Program-made: the position numbers and the translations under genes
Notes under the pieces: generated by a model
What the model was told of the DNA's origin: nothing
What the model saw: the letters and a program-made list of their open reading frames with translations, nothing else
Databases searched by the model: none
Source of the DNA: Chionoecetes opilio
Lineage: Eukaryota; Arthropoda; Malacostraca; Decapoda; Majidae
Length of the DNA stretch: 64,000 bases
Direction: 5' to 3'
NCBI GenBank assembly: GCA_016584305.1
Contig: JACEEZ010000469.1
Span: forward strand, 62,001 to 126,000
Shown: positions 10,448-21,721 of the stretch, piece after piece
How the letters are laid out: every line of letters begins with the position of its first letter
Numbering within the stretch: position 1 is the stretch's first letter

Positions 10448-11468
10448 TAAGGCAAACCGATCCTACCGCCCATGCTCAGTCGAGGAAGCCGCCTTATTGG
10501 CACCGCTTAAGGCGCTGAAACTAAAGCATGGTCCGACCCTGCCTTAGTGAGTTGCTGTTGGTCTTTGACAGACATTCATCTTCTGTTTAAAAGGCAAATA
10601 CAGCCTTGTTACAGTTGCTACAACGTAAGAATTGGTGTTTGCGTAATAATAGTGTTGCAAGGTGTGTATGAATCGATCGTGGAAGACTAAATGTGGCACT
10701 AGGGTGTTAAATGTTGGCGATAGCAATGTTGTGTGTTGTGAGTTGCAAGCTTTGGTTGTAGACTAAGTCAAATTTCAGAAGATGTTAATGGTGGAGGCAT
10801 TTCATGTTTACGGCTGGCAAACAACATTTTTTGACGTATTTATATGTTCTAAGTCGATGTAGGGGGTTTGCTCGACTGTATTTTCAACGGTTAACCCCTA
10901 AACGTGACAAATCCAAAATGGCCGCCACCGAAACTTGACAAATTTATTTTGGGTCATATCTTTGGTATCAGACATGGTACAAACATAAATTAAACTTCTT
11001 TTTGTATGTTTTCAGGTACATTGAATTCGTTGAGATCATTATTTAACCCTCAATATGCCAAGAAATCAATATGGCCGCCATATAAGGGCAAATTTGATCA
11101 ATGATTGCGTGCGATTCATACAGAGACTTATATAAATTAGTGATTTAACTTCATCATAATGTCCTGGTTCTGATATGGGATATATTAACTGTCAAGGATA
11201 CAGTTATAGTTATATTTTGTCACTGATCAACTTTGTACAGGAATGCAAATTAGCTTCATAATGAATTATTACTACATGTACTATATACATTGTTGCATAT
11301 CAATAGTATAATGCAGAAACGGTTGTCAACATTTCGTTTATTTTATAACTTGCTAATATCAAATGGCAACACACGAATAACACATGTATAGCATTTCAGA
11401 AATATGTCCAAAGTTATGTTATTACATTATATTACTATTTTGTGTAAAACCACTTACGGTAATTGAGT
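10448..11468. other. Non-coding left part of element A1
   Basis: About 10,448-10,745 is conserved with A2 and A3 and is the element's left subterminal region. From 10,750 to 11,468 no coding sequence is seen. It contains two ATGGCCGCC motifs and is the 3' untranslated side of the leftward transposase gene. Confidence 0.6.
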
Positions 11469-13285
11469 TCATGTGCCATCAGATAGAATGTTCCGACATT
11501 CATCGCCATGCTTGTGACATTTGCAAGCTTCAATACACGGTAAGCTCATTTTTCTGCAACTGCAGAGCATACTCAGGCATCCCTTGGTACATCCACATGA
11601 CATGATCTCTGAGCATGCTTTTGGAATGGGGGGTAGAGAGAGAAGTCGCGGTACTAACTGTCCATCCTTACGATCACAACCCATATATGTTACAGTGGGA
11701 AGAACTGGAGAAAGCACGTGGGCTTGTATCCAGACACTTGCTTGGTAATGGCTTCGCTTGATGTGAAATCGTGTTGCATCCGATGTTGGAGGTAGAGCTT
11801 CTTGTGCTCGTCCTATAGAGAACAGTTTAACTCGTGCCTCGTCACACGTGTCTGCTTTGGGTACTCCATATAGCTGACAGATGAACTTCTCTGCCGATTT
11901 AGTGATGTCTTCGGTGATGTGGCCCTTCCCCAGATGACTCAAGTTGCTGTGGTGATGCTGGAAGACACGCCATGCCGTCTTCTTGATGTGTCCACTGAGT
12001 TGAGAAACACTGTCACATCCAGTGATTGCGTGAAAAGCTAGTATTGATGATACTTGCTCGATGGGTACTTGACGACGAATATCATGTACTGGGATATATT
12101 TTGGATGTTTTTATGTGCCAGCTTTCATCAGCAGATTCGTACATCCCATTTTGTCATAGTGAGCGAGCAGCAACACAAGGACATCGGTATCGTGTACCGA
12201 CACAACCATTGACTCCATATGAGCTTGAATACAGTGCAAAATTAGACGCGTATCAGCTTCCTCGTGATCGGCCTTAAGCATGGACAGGTCTAGTGTCGGG
12301 TCTGAAGACTTGACGATCGTAGCTTCGGAGAATCCTCTAGCAACAACCATTGTTTGACCACTAGGGCTGTAATCGATCAGAGAGTTTGACAGTAACAATG
12401 CAAGATCTGCCTTATTATCTTCGAGTGCCATGAAATTGGACCAGTCAGATGGCAGCGGAACTGACTCACTTTCGATTTGACGTTGTACTGATCGTTTTCC
12501 TTTCCTGCGCTTTGTCCTCGTTCCTGCTTTGATCGACTCCGGTCTGTAATGATCAAACGTAACATTAATCCTCTGAAAGGTGGCTCCCATTTTATACACA
12601 GCTGCTGCAAATGTCTTTGCATATTCACCAAATGTCTTTATGTTTGGGGGTTTCGAAAGAGCCATCACCAACGCCTGACCATCAATCAGCAAGCAATTTG
12701 GTCATCAAGTGTCAGTACGTCCTTGGTCAATATGTCGGCTAGCAGAGACTTGTTCGGTGAATGCAGGGTACCATTGGTTGTGACGAGAGACAGCGGAACA
12801 GACATAAGCTCATGCTGGAGGATGTTGTCTAAGTTGACTTCACGGCCTGCCCTATAAGCCTTTATGAGCCGTTGCAAGATGTTTCTGTCCATCTTTATCG
12901 TGCTTTGTTTCCCTTTGACGTCTTGTACAACAGTGTACAGTGAAGCAAATGTCAGAGCTTTATTCTTGTGAAAGGGAGCTTTGAGATCGACATGCTGGTC
13001 ATTATCTGGAGCCAGACAGATACGTTTCTCAACAAAATCATTCAGCTGCTTTTTACCAAGGCATTCTGCTCCAAGTAACGACTCCTGGATGGAGACAGTG
13101 ACCAGATCATTGTTGATCATGTTCTGTAGTGTATCGACTTTGGTATGGAACACTCCATGCTGCTTCAGAGATGTTGCCATTCTTGCTTCATCTCTATCAT
13201 CTTTCATCCTCCTTCCTTTGGTACACTCCGTGTGGGTGTAGACGTCGTCACACCCACTCAGGACTTGATAGAGGGCTATAGCCAA
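11469..13285 (-). pseudogene. A1 transposase: XPG/PIN-type nuclease with CXC cysteine domain, one frameshift and one stop
   Basis: Read leftwards, 13,285-12,686 gives about 200 residues of N-terminal region opening MAIALYQVLSGCDD. A frame change near 12,690 leads into 12,692-12,111: LIDGQALVMAL (first PIN strand), HEEADTRLIL and HDTDVLVLLLAHYDK (acidic pairs). A single in-frame TAA at 12,111-12,113 follows. The same frame then continues through AFHAITGCDSVSQLSG and KKTAW, an XPG-like helical segment, into RAQEALPPTSDA and the C-terminal cysteines MSCGCTKGC, CSC, C-x6-C-x3-C-x-C, stopping at 11,469. This is the most complete copy in the window: about 600 codons with only two lesions. The predicted role is DNA cleavage of element ends with Mg-dependent nuclease residues. 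Family name (Academ) is inference. Confidence 0.75.
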
Positions 13286-13582
13286 GCAACTCTATTTCAG
13301 CCTAGCTATTTTGGCTAAGTCCAACAACACTGTTCTTCACCTATAACACTTAGGTCTTCCAGCACTTCTCACGCACCTTTTGACAGACTTTCTATGCTTC
13401 CCAAGGTATCCTTAGCAGAAAAAACTTCCAAAAATGAAGAGCACTTCAGCAGGTGTTGTTTTGCTTACATCACGCCATGACAGTCTTCTAGCCTTAGCCT
13501 TAGCCAGGCCGTTATAAAAGCGCCTGAAGACGGGTTAGACGCTCTTTTCGCCTTACCTCTATGGTACTTCTCAGCATCTCCC
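13286..13582 (-). promoter_or_regulatory. Right end of A1, presumed upstream region of the transposase
   Basis: The transposase is read leftwards, so this end should hold its 5' untranslated region and promoter. It carries the family's conserved right terminal block (about 13,490-13,582), with AAAAGCGCC and AAGGCG-type repeats. It lacks the paired GTGATTGG boxes seen in A2, A3 and C. Confidence 0.35.
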
Positions 13583-13812
13583 CCAGTATCACTGCACATC
13601 AGGGGCCGGATGCTGAGAGCAAGATAGGGCGTCGTATCCACTGTGGCGCCTGTGATTAAGGCAAACTGATCCTACCGCCTATGCTCATTCGAGGAAGCCG
13701 CCTTAATGGCACCGCTTAAGTCACTGAGACTAAGGCATGGTCCAACCATGCCTTAGTGAGCTACTGCTGGCCTTTGACAGACATTCATCTTATGTTTAGA
13801 AGGCAAATTCAG

Positions 13813-14090
13813 TAGTCCAGTGGATATGCGAGGGAAGCGTGTTTTGTGGTATGTATGAACTTTTATGGTTGATTGTGGTAGTCTAGCATGTCCTGAGCTA
13901 GAATCAGCCGGGTGCCACGTTGGCACCCTTGAGGAATTTTTTATGCGCCAAAAACAAAATGGCCGCCAATCGCATAAATCGCATATACAGAATATTGCTT
14001 AACTTCTATATTATTGGTGCTAGAGATGCAATCTTGGTGTCTATTCCCATGTTTTCAGGGTCAAGGAAGTCATTTATGCATCTTATATCA
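13813..14090 (+). repeat. Left inverted repeat of element B
   Basis: Partner of about 19,020-19,299. It contains GGGTGCCA/TGGCACCC-type palindromic sequence near 13,910-13,930, CAAAATGGCCGCCAAT at 13,954-13,969 and the shared subterminal block near 14,035-14,070. Confidence 0.8.
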
Positions 14091-15389
14091 TCACATTACT
14101 GCAGGAAATTACATAATACGAGTACATGATTTCAGTTGATCACATTCATACTGTTAATATGTGTATATACATGATATTCCACAACCAGAGGGAAAAAAAA
14201 CATGTTTTGCTTTTGACAATTTTGCACGATCGAAAAAAACCAGCCCAGTAGAGCAATAACAGCACTTAAAACAGATAACACAATGGTTTCGAATTTCGTT
14301 GCAAACTGCTTACACTCCTCCATTAAGAAAGCCCTCGGCTGATTAAACATTCACCTCCACACAATGAACACCATCAAATTGTCAAAGAAACACCAAACAC
14401 TCATAAGATGCTGATAAGTCCTGAGAAATACTTCAGTTTTCTTCATTGTCAACCTGTGATGACCCTACTCTGGTATTTACATTGTTACGATCTGGCCCCG
14501 CGTGACAGTTGCAGAACATCGAACACGACATTTGAGCAACCACACAACTACATCTGCCACTGGAACACGGGGTACTGGATGCACATCCACACTTGATCAT
14601 CTGTAACACTTCAATGGGTACTAGATGCACATCCTCAGGTAGCATTCTGGGGAGCAGATAACCATCTGTGTTCGTCCAGCCTAACTGTACAAGATCTGCG
14701 GAGGGAGGAGGTTGATCTGACAGAGACGACTTTCAAACGAGTGTTTGGTAATGGGCACGGTAGACGTGCTCCACGAATGCATCCGAAGTGGGTGGGAGTG
14801 ATTTGAGCTGTGAAGCACTAGAGATCTTCGGGTTTGCCATTTCCAGCTGATTAACGATAATAACATCAGCCTGCTCATGAAGGTTGTGAAGATCAGGGGG
14901 GAGATGCTCGCAAGAGTTACGGGTCCGTAAGTATTACCCTACGAGGCTTTTACCTCGTAGCGCCTCTACGGGTGATGCTCAAACCGTTTTCTCACTTGCT
15001 ACGGGACCGCGAGGCTAAAGGTGGTCGGGACCACCTTTAACTCCCTACGGGAGTGAGATTTGAATCGACAAGACATCAACAAACAACAAAATACAAGTTG
15101 TATCACTATATTTTATGTTTATTGTGTATTATAGAGCTATTTCATGCTTGCCTGTTTGAAATGTGATGTGTTTATTGCATCATTGACTCCATATATATCA
15201 TATTTATCATACAATACCTATACTTGTAATAAATTCATATTAGGGCAAACCTAATATATTAAATATATATATCGGTCGACTTCTTGAATCAAAACGTATA
15301 GTTCATCATACAAGTTTGGCCGCTATAATGATGCGGTGATGGTGGTGACCTAAAGAGCGAACGCGCAGTTCTCGTCCCCTATAACGGAG

Positions 15390-15888
15390 TACCGCCGCGG
15401 CCACGGGTACAGCGCGGGCCACAGTGGTCCATAGATGCTAATCTCAGGCACGCGGGACTCGAACCTAGGATCAGCGCATCAAGGTATACCCTGGGTACGT
15501 CTCTGTAGTATTCAGCGGGAGAATATTACGCTGAAAGGCTAATATGGTGGCAATGTACCGCCGCGGCCACGGGTACGGCGCGGGCCACAGTGCTCCATAG
15601 ATGCTAATCTCGGGCACGGGGGACTCGAACCTAGGATCAGCGCATCAAGGTATACCCTGGGTACGTCTCTGTAGTATTCTGCGGGAGAATATTACGCTGA
15701 AAGGCTAATAGGGCGGCAATTTACCGCCGCGGCCATGGGTACGGCGCGGGCCACAGTGGTCCATAGATGCTAATCTCGGGCACGGGGGACTCGAACCTAG
15801 GATCAGCGCATCAAGGTATACCCTGGGTACGTCTCTGTAGTATTCAGCGGGAGAATATTACGCTGAAAGGCTAATATGGCGGCAATGT
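15390..15888. repeat. Three tandem copies of a 166-bp unit with a tRNA box-B-like core
   Basis: Unit starts at 15,390, 15,556 and 15,722, exactly 166 bp apart, with few differences. Each opens TACCGCCGCGGCCA and includes GGGGACTCGAACCTAGGATC, whose reverse complement contains GGTTCGAGTCC, a good pol III box B. There is no clear box A or cloverleaf. Lies within element C. Confidence 0.9.
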
Positions 15889-17640
15889 ATTATCGTAATG
15901 TGATGATGGAAATTTCTTATATGGGTATAATTTTGACTTTACTCCTCCAACTGAAACCCAGCCGTGTTACGTCAACAAAGGATGTATAATTTAGATTATA
16001 AGTAGCTGCCACCAGTTCAAGATTTAGGCTTAAAGTCTAACTCTTGAACAGAATGTTAATGTTTATCATCAAGATAGTATCGTGGATTTGATATTTTTCA
16101 TATGAATATTTTACCGAGTTAACACGGAATTAATTTTGGAGGATTGGAAATAAGTATTTCCGCAACACACCGTGTATGTCACCTGGGTTGATCAAACTAC
16201 ATAGATTCAACCATATGAATTCAGATTTATTAATGGTAAGCACACGTCTCCATGGAAGATTTCACTATAGACTAATGTAACATTTGGCAAATACTAGGAG
16301 GAAATATCATATGAAGGTAACTGGATCTTAAAACTAACACATGTGGAGAGAATGGCTTGATACTCGGAAACTACGCGTACACTTCGAGTAAGATTCTCAT
16401 TCCTCCGATCACTACGAAAGTTTCAATGTCATTTCACAAGACGAATTTTCGTGGATGAACGCAACACCGGTTCACGAAATAGTTTTGATTTTTCCGTGTA
16501 AGTCACTGAGGGACACTCCAACTGTTCCTTCACATACACTATGAGGTATTATTTCTCTTAATGTGGTGTTTTTCCTATTCTTTCCATTTAACCAACACCA
16601 CAAATAATCATAACAGCTTAACTAATTAAGAAATAAGAAAGGAAGTGTAGGAATACCGTATGTTTGCGTTAAAACCATGTGGCCACCGCTTCAATGTTGA
16701 GTCACTGAGAGAGGTGCCTGGGTGGAGTGGAGAGCAGAAGTCATGCCTCAATTAATACGGCAATGATTGATACGCGGACTACTCAGTAATAAGTAGCGGT
16801 CCTAGTATTTGATATTACACCAAATATATAAAGCGTAAAGGGTGGGGAGGGAGAGAAATAAACACGTCTTACCTGGGTGGAGTGGGGACCAGAAGTGAAG
16901 CCGCATGGCATTGGTTGGCAGGCCGCGTGGAGGGGGAAACGGCGTTCGTACATTATCTCACTGACTTAATACCATTAATATTGAACGATCAACGCCCGGG
17001 ACGGGATGTGGGAGCAAATGGAATACTTTGTGAATAACAGTGTAATAAGGTCTTTCAATTTGATGAGAAAAATTTGACTGGAGAGAAAACTTTAACTCTT
17101 GTTATTCATTCAAAACCCAATGGCGCATTCGCATCACTCTCCTATGGTGAAATGCTTCGAGAATGTACTAAGGAAAGGAAAGGCTTTCATAATTTTAGCG
17201 TTAATACGTAAGACTTCTGAGGTCCACTGTTTATGGACGGTCTGTACTCTGATCTCTCAAGTATCCTAAGAATTTAATGGGGTTGACCAATAGATTGACG
17301 TTGTTATTGGGATTCATGGAAATGTGTTCTATGATAAAACACCTTCCGCGAATTTAAATATCCGCAAAGATAACTGGTTCGAGTTGGTTTTTACCGGGGG
17401 GGCGGGGAGAGAACGAACGATGGAAGAGACGGAACGAGAGAAGGGGAAAGAAAGAAGGCGGGTGGAGAAAGAAAGAAAGAACATGAAAGAACTGTTATAA
17501 GAAATAAAATTCACACCTAAACAACTGTACCTATGCTCACTTAGCCTAGAATAAAGAAACAAATTGTTCTTAAGACATTTCCCATCTCGGGATACATTAT
17601 ACTTAATACTGGCATTACAGTAACAGTCTGGCAGCATTTG
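15889..17640. other. Non-coding interior of element C
   Basis: AT-rich sequence without recognisable protein motifs. The open frame at 17,329-17,763 (-) shows no family signature. Two TACCTGGGTGGAGTGG-like segments near 16,725 and 16,870 are partial repeats. Confidence 0.45.
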
Positions 17641-19019
17641 AAGTGTCTCTTTAAATTTATTTATCGGGCTCCCTGACAGCTGAGAGCAAGGTGATTGGCC
17701 AAATAAGGCCGCGTTCATGCGAGGCGCTGCTCTGTGATTGGTCAGCAGAATTTCCCCACACACATCCCTAGAATATCCCTATATTCCCCACCCAGAGGCC
17801 ACCGATCACCGTACGGGAGTGACGGCTCGGTACGAGCATCAACCTCAGCCTCGTAAGGTTATTGTAGTCATACACTCATAAGTTGTCCCTTACGAGGGAT
17901 TTTCGAGCATCCCTGCCCAGGTCTCCTCGAGATGTCACCATTCCTCAGCGCTAGGGGTACTGGATGTTCTGATGTTATCACCAGCTCATTAGTATTGTCA
18001 TTCAGGTGTTCCACAAGATATTCCGTTATCAAGCTAATGAGTTGGGTTTTGTTGTGTGTGACATTCAGGAGTAATTTCTGTGCGGGTAGGGGCATTGATA
18101 ACGTCAATAGATGTTTGCGGCTGCCATTGTTACCTGCACAATTGGATCTAGTGGCACTTTTGGTACTTGTTGGTCGATATCTATCGAAGATGAGATGTAC
18201 ACGGCACTGCTGCAGGTAGAAATGAAGACTCCTCATGAAGTTTTTGATGAGATCTTCAACGGTACCTTTTGAAGGCCAATGAATAACCCACAACAAGGCT
18301 CACCCGTCAATGAGTATAGATAGCATCTGGATTCTCTATGTGGCGATTGGAAACCTGTACTTAAAGCTTCGTTTTCAACATAGCCTTGTTCTGGGACCTC
18401 ATATCTCCATTATCATCAAATAGTGCTGGAGGAGTTGCAGACAGTTCATATGTGAGAACTTTCTTGATGTCCAGATCACGAGACTGTTGGAGACAGTCTC
18501 TGAGACTGTTGGAGTATATGAGTATATGGACTCTGGTGTATATGAGTTCTGTGTCACAGACTGGTGCGCCATCAATTTTCAATGATTTCTTGCTATCTGC
18601 CATTGTTGTAACCTGCTTCTTCAATGTAGCATGGAAGTTAGTTGGCCAACCAACCTCAAATTTGTTCATCTGTTGCCTTCCAATTTGGAGTGTTCTGCCA
18701 ACATTCACGTTGCTGGGAGACACTAAACCTGTAGCAATGTTCACGATACCCTCCGGATGGCTGCATGTATCCAAAGGATCAATGAAATTGGATAGAGTAG
18801 TCCTCAACTTCTCTCTGTCTGCAGCATCACTCTTCATTCTGGAATTGGTTTCTTCTTTGTGAGTGGTTGTAGATCATGATGTTATGTACCTGCAGGAGGC
18901 AAAAAAAACATGCATATAAACGAACCATCACCATAATACATGCAATGCATACAAATAGCTATATAATATCTGGTCATGCTGGCAATATCATACTATGGAG
19001 ACAAATATTGATGATTGGG

Positions 19020-19299
19020 TGGCATCAATGGCTTCCTTGACCCGGAAAACATGGGAATAGACACCAAGATTGTGTCTCTAGCACCTATATCAAAGAATTT
19101 ATGCCATATTCTGTATATGCGATTTATGCAATTGGCGGCCATTTTGTTTTTGGCTCATAAAAATAATTACTCAAGGGTGCCAAAGTGGCACCCGGCTGAT
19201 TCTAGCTCAGGACATGCCAGACTACCACAATCAACCATAAAAGTTCATACATACCACAAACACGCTTGGGTATAAAACACCTGTTTGACAACTGGACTA
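19020..19299 (-). repeat. Right inverted repeat of element B
   Basis: Reverse-complement partner of 13,813-14,090. As the transposase is read leftwards, this arm is its 5' side. It contains ATTGGCGGCCATTTTG at 19,131-19,146. Confidence 0.8.
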
Positions 19300-19408
19300 C
19301 AGCCTTGCTACAGTTGCTACAACGTAACAATGGACCCTACCCATAACTACGTCACGGTTTGTTTACATCGGTGCATTGTGGGGATAAGGCGGGGTCGCCG
19401 CGGGTGGA

Positions 19409-19815
19409 CCTACGAAGGAAAAACTACGGCGATGGAAGAATTTCGAGTTATTTTGCACGAAATTGATATTCCAGGTGCTATATTACTGTGCTCTGTTCTC
19501 GCTGACAACACTATAGAGAAGACCTGAGGTAATGGCTGATGTGCAGAGGCTTCTAAACCAAGAAAACAGAGTCATAACAGAGCCTCGTCAAAAGGTAAGC
19601 AACTGGTAGGTACGTAATGTGTCCCTACCACTTGCTTACTTCGTAATGAGACTCTGCTGTGACTGTTTTCCTGGTTTAGAAGCCTTCGCACATCAACCAT
19701 CACCTCAGGTCTTCTCTATGTTGTCAGCGAGCACGGAAATATAGCACCTGGAATATCAATTTCGCCCAAAACAACTCGAATTTTTTTCATCGTCGTAGTC
19801 TTCTCTTTGTAGGCT
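19409..19815. repeat. Long near-perfect hairpin (about 200-bp arms)
   Basis: The left arm (about 19,409-19,617) includes GATATTCCAGGTGCTATAT, GAAGACCTGAGGTAATGG and GGCTTCTAAACCA. Each recurs inverted in the right arm (about 19,622-19,815) in mirror order. The turn is near GGTAGGTACGTAATGTGTCC at 19,608-19,627. An arm segment next to it (ATTCATGGTTAT and neighbours, about 19,815-19,832) recurs inverted at about 20,570-20,598. A foldback element or an inverted duplication; it is not coding. Confidence 0.75.
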
Positions 19816-19833
19816 GTACATATTCATGGTTAT

Positions 19834-20430
19834 TGACAGCGAGCTTCGCTCGCTGTCGCTTACCATAAGACCCGTGGAACCAAGTTTCCGCCAAAAAATG
19901 TATAACTACTCCTAATTATTGTCGGATTGAGCTATAATTTGACATGCAAGTAGTGCTGTCAAAATCAATGGGGGTCGTCGGAAATTTTTTTTTGCGTAAA
20001 ACAAGTAAATAAATCAAGTATAGACGTCCAGCCTCTGGCCCCTTTGCTTTTGGCTCAGTTCTTACGGCTGGAACGTGACAGCGAGCCACGTTCCAGCCAG
20101 TTAACTCATTACGTTAATTACTCATTAAGGGCTTGTTTTACGCAAAAAGTTTGTTTCACAGACCCCTATTGATTTTGAAAGCACTACTTGGATGTCGAAT
20201 GTCAGCTCAATCCGACAATAATTAGAAGTAGTTTACGCTAATTACTCATTAAGGGCTTGTTTTACGCAAAAAATTTCTTCCGACGACCTCCATTGATTTT
20301 GACAGCACTACTTGCATGTCAAATTTCAGCTGAATCCGACAATAATTAGGAGTAGTTATACACTTTTTGGCGGAAACTTGGTTCCACGGGTTTTATGGGA
20401 AGCGACAGCGAGCGAAGCTCGCTGTCAATC
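19834..20430 (+). mobile_element. Helitron-like non-autonomous element preceded by an inverted partial copy
   Basis: A unit of about 415 bp begins TCAAGTATAGACGTCCAG at 20,017 and ends with a terminal hairpin GACAGCGAGC/GCTCGCTGTC near 20,405-20,427. A second hairpin lies near its start (GGCTGGAACGTG/CACGTTCCAGCC, with CAGCGAGC in the loop region). The same unit occurs at 34,752-35,166. Directly upstream, 19,834-20,010 is the last ~175 bp of the same unit in reverse. A constant TC start, a terminal hairpin and no clear target duplication suggest a Helitron, but the canonical CTRR end is not seen. Confidence 0.5.
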
Positions 20431-20633
20431 AAAGCAAAGGTTGGTGATGTTGGTATAGACTCAAGAGTATTCATTGGCTCGTCAAGTAACACTTAAACCA
20501 TGATGTACCACTACTTATTATGAGGAAAGACAACAAAAGGAACTCAATTAATAAGGTATTTTAATACTATCATAACCATGAATATGTACAACCTACATCC
20601 TTGCCTTATTAAGCCGCTATTACAGGAGCCCTG

Positions 20634-21717
20634 GGGCCAGATGCTGAGAGTGAGCTAGGGCGCCCTATCCACTAGGGCGCCTGTGGTAAGGCGCAACGCC
20701 CTCCCACCGCAATGCTCAGTCGAGATTGCTGCCTTAGTGGCACCGCTAAAGGCGCTGAAAACTAGGGCATGGTCAGACCCTGACTTAGTGAGCTGCTGTG
20801 GGCCTTTGACAGACATTCATCTTCTGTTTATAAAGCAAATACAGCCTTGTTTCAGTTCCTACAACGTAACAATTGGTGTTTACGTATTAATAGTGTTGCA
20901 AGGTGTGTATGAATTGATCGTGCAAGACTAATGCGGCATTATAGGGTGTTATATGCTGGTGATAAGAAATGTTGTGTTGTGTGTTGGTTAGGGGCGGGCG
21001 GCGGGCGGCGGGCGGCAGGTGCTCCGCCCGCACTAAAATGTTGTACTATTATACGGTATTGTCATACTACCAGATGATATTTAGGACAGCTGAACATACC
21101 ATCATCTTCACGAGACATTAGTGCATATCATGAATGTATAAAAATTGCAGTAAACTATACCTATAATAAGATAACGAGAGCAAAATGAAATCGTGTATAA
21201 ACTTTTTTTTCACCTTTTTTAATTCATCTTCTCCTTATTCCTGGAATGTTGCTTGCATTAAATTTTCACTCACTGTCCCGGAATCGGCACACCTTAACGA
21301 TTATCATGGTGTATGGCACGTCCCAATGCAAAAATATGTAAGTGGTCAAAACCTGCGTTGAACGTCAAACTTGTGATGAAACAGCTTTTGGCGGGGGAGA
21401 GCGGTATATCCTTGCCATAAGTGCTTGGTTAGGGAGGGAGGGACAACATTCCTTGCTTCAGCAGAGACGTGTTCAAGCCTTGTGATTGGTCGAAGCTGCC
21501 TAAGCAGCGCTCAGATAGGCAACGTGATTGGCTAGTAGGATTCTCGGACCACGCCCACGCCATAGGCTTTGGAGGTGTAAGGCAGTGCAAAAGCGCCTGA
21601 ACTTTCGACTGTACATGGGCTTTAGTCGGTGCCTTAGCCGGGCCGTTACAAAAGCGCCTGAAGACGGGTAAGGCGCTCTTTTCGCCTTACCTCTATGGCA
21701 CTTCTCAGCATCTCCCC
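20634..21717. mobile_element. Element A3: non-autonomous A-family copy, TSD CCTG
   Basis: 1,084 bp with ends GGGCCAGATGCTGAG and CTCAGCATCTCCCC, flanked by CCTG (or CCCTG) at 20,630-20,633 and 21,718-21,721. Removing it rejoins the terminal sequence of D. The left 300 bp and right 300 bp match A1/A2; the centre has no coding sequence, so it is an internally deleted derivative. A GGGCGGC repeat lies at about 20,994-21,015. Two GTGATTGG boxes at 21,482 and 21,524 lie close to the right end. Confidence 0.8.
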
Positions 21718-21721
21718 CCTG

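Larger units (their letters stand above)
10104..13582 (-). mobile_element. Element A1: near-complete Academ-like transposon
   Basis: 3,479 bp, ending GAGGCGGATGCTGAG on the left and CTCAGCATCTCCC on the right, with the 4-bp duplication CCAG at 10,100-10,103 and 13,583-13,586. Joining the flanks gives the host LINE frame DCP-VSLHI. It contains a 288-bp MITE close to its left end and a long transposase gene on the minus strand. Related copies are A2 (13,602-25,082) and A3 (20,634-21,717). The transposase stop lies about 1.4 kb inside the left end; that stretch is AT-rich and holds two ATGGCCGCCA motifs (10,913-10,929 and 11,067-11,080). Confidence 0.75.
14898..17917. mobile_element. Element C: 3.0 kb transposon inside the element B transposase, TSD CAGG
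   Basis: Left end GGGGAGATGCTCGCAAG and right end TTCGAGCATCCCTGCC, flanked by CAGG at 14,894-14,897 and 17,918-17,921. Deleting the element and one CAGG copy restores the B frame as SRRP-DLHNLHEQAD. The ends resemble those of the A family (GATGCT core). Near the right end are two GTGATTGG boxes 43 bp apart, as in A2 and A3 (42 bp). No transposase was recognised in it. It carries three 166-bp tandem units. Probably a non-autonomous relative of A (inference). Confidence 0.7.
14433..18862 (-). pseudogene. Element B transposase remnant, split by element C
   Basis: Read leftwards, 18,837-18,361 is the N-terminal region (opening MKSDAADREKLRTTLSNF). About 18,330-17,922 carries IDG-ALLWVIHWPSKGTVE, the PIN-like first strand also seen in E1, and ends at GDISRRP. 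Element C then intervenes. On its far side the same frame continues DLHNLHEQADVIIVNQ, the second acidic motif, at 14,893 leftwards. The DDTD block and the TGCD block are absent, an internal deletion. 14,878-14,681 and 14,645-14,433 give LKSLPPTSDAF and the cysteine cluster IKCGCASSTPC, CSC, C-x6-C-x3-C-x-C. Frame changes and the deletion make this copy inactive. Confidence 0.7.
13813..19299 (-). mobile_element. Element B: Academ-like transposon with long inverted repeats, TSD CAG
   Basis: Ends TAGTCCAGT and ACTGGACTA, with the duplication CAG at 13,810-13,812 and 19,300-19,302. The uninterrupted sequence (GCAAATACAGCCTTGTT) is present in A1 and A3, which proves both borders. Inverted arms extend over about 13,813-14,090 and 19,020-19,299 and share the CATGTTTTCA/GGTCAAGGA block with E1 and the motif ATGGCCGCC. 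Inside is a minus-strand transposase remnant broken by element C. Confidence 0.8.

Noticed and set aside
15390..15888. CRISPR-like direct repeats
   Set aside because: Contiguous 166-bp units without spacers, in an animal genome; a tandem satellite inside element C.
17329..17763. 144-codon minus-strand frame in element C as a transposase
   Set aside because: No recognisable nuclease or zinc-binding motif, low-complexity Phe/Ser-rich end; no support.
19285..19527. 80-codon plus-strand frame
   Set aside because: It spans the B/A2 junction and the hairpin arm; no protein motif.
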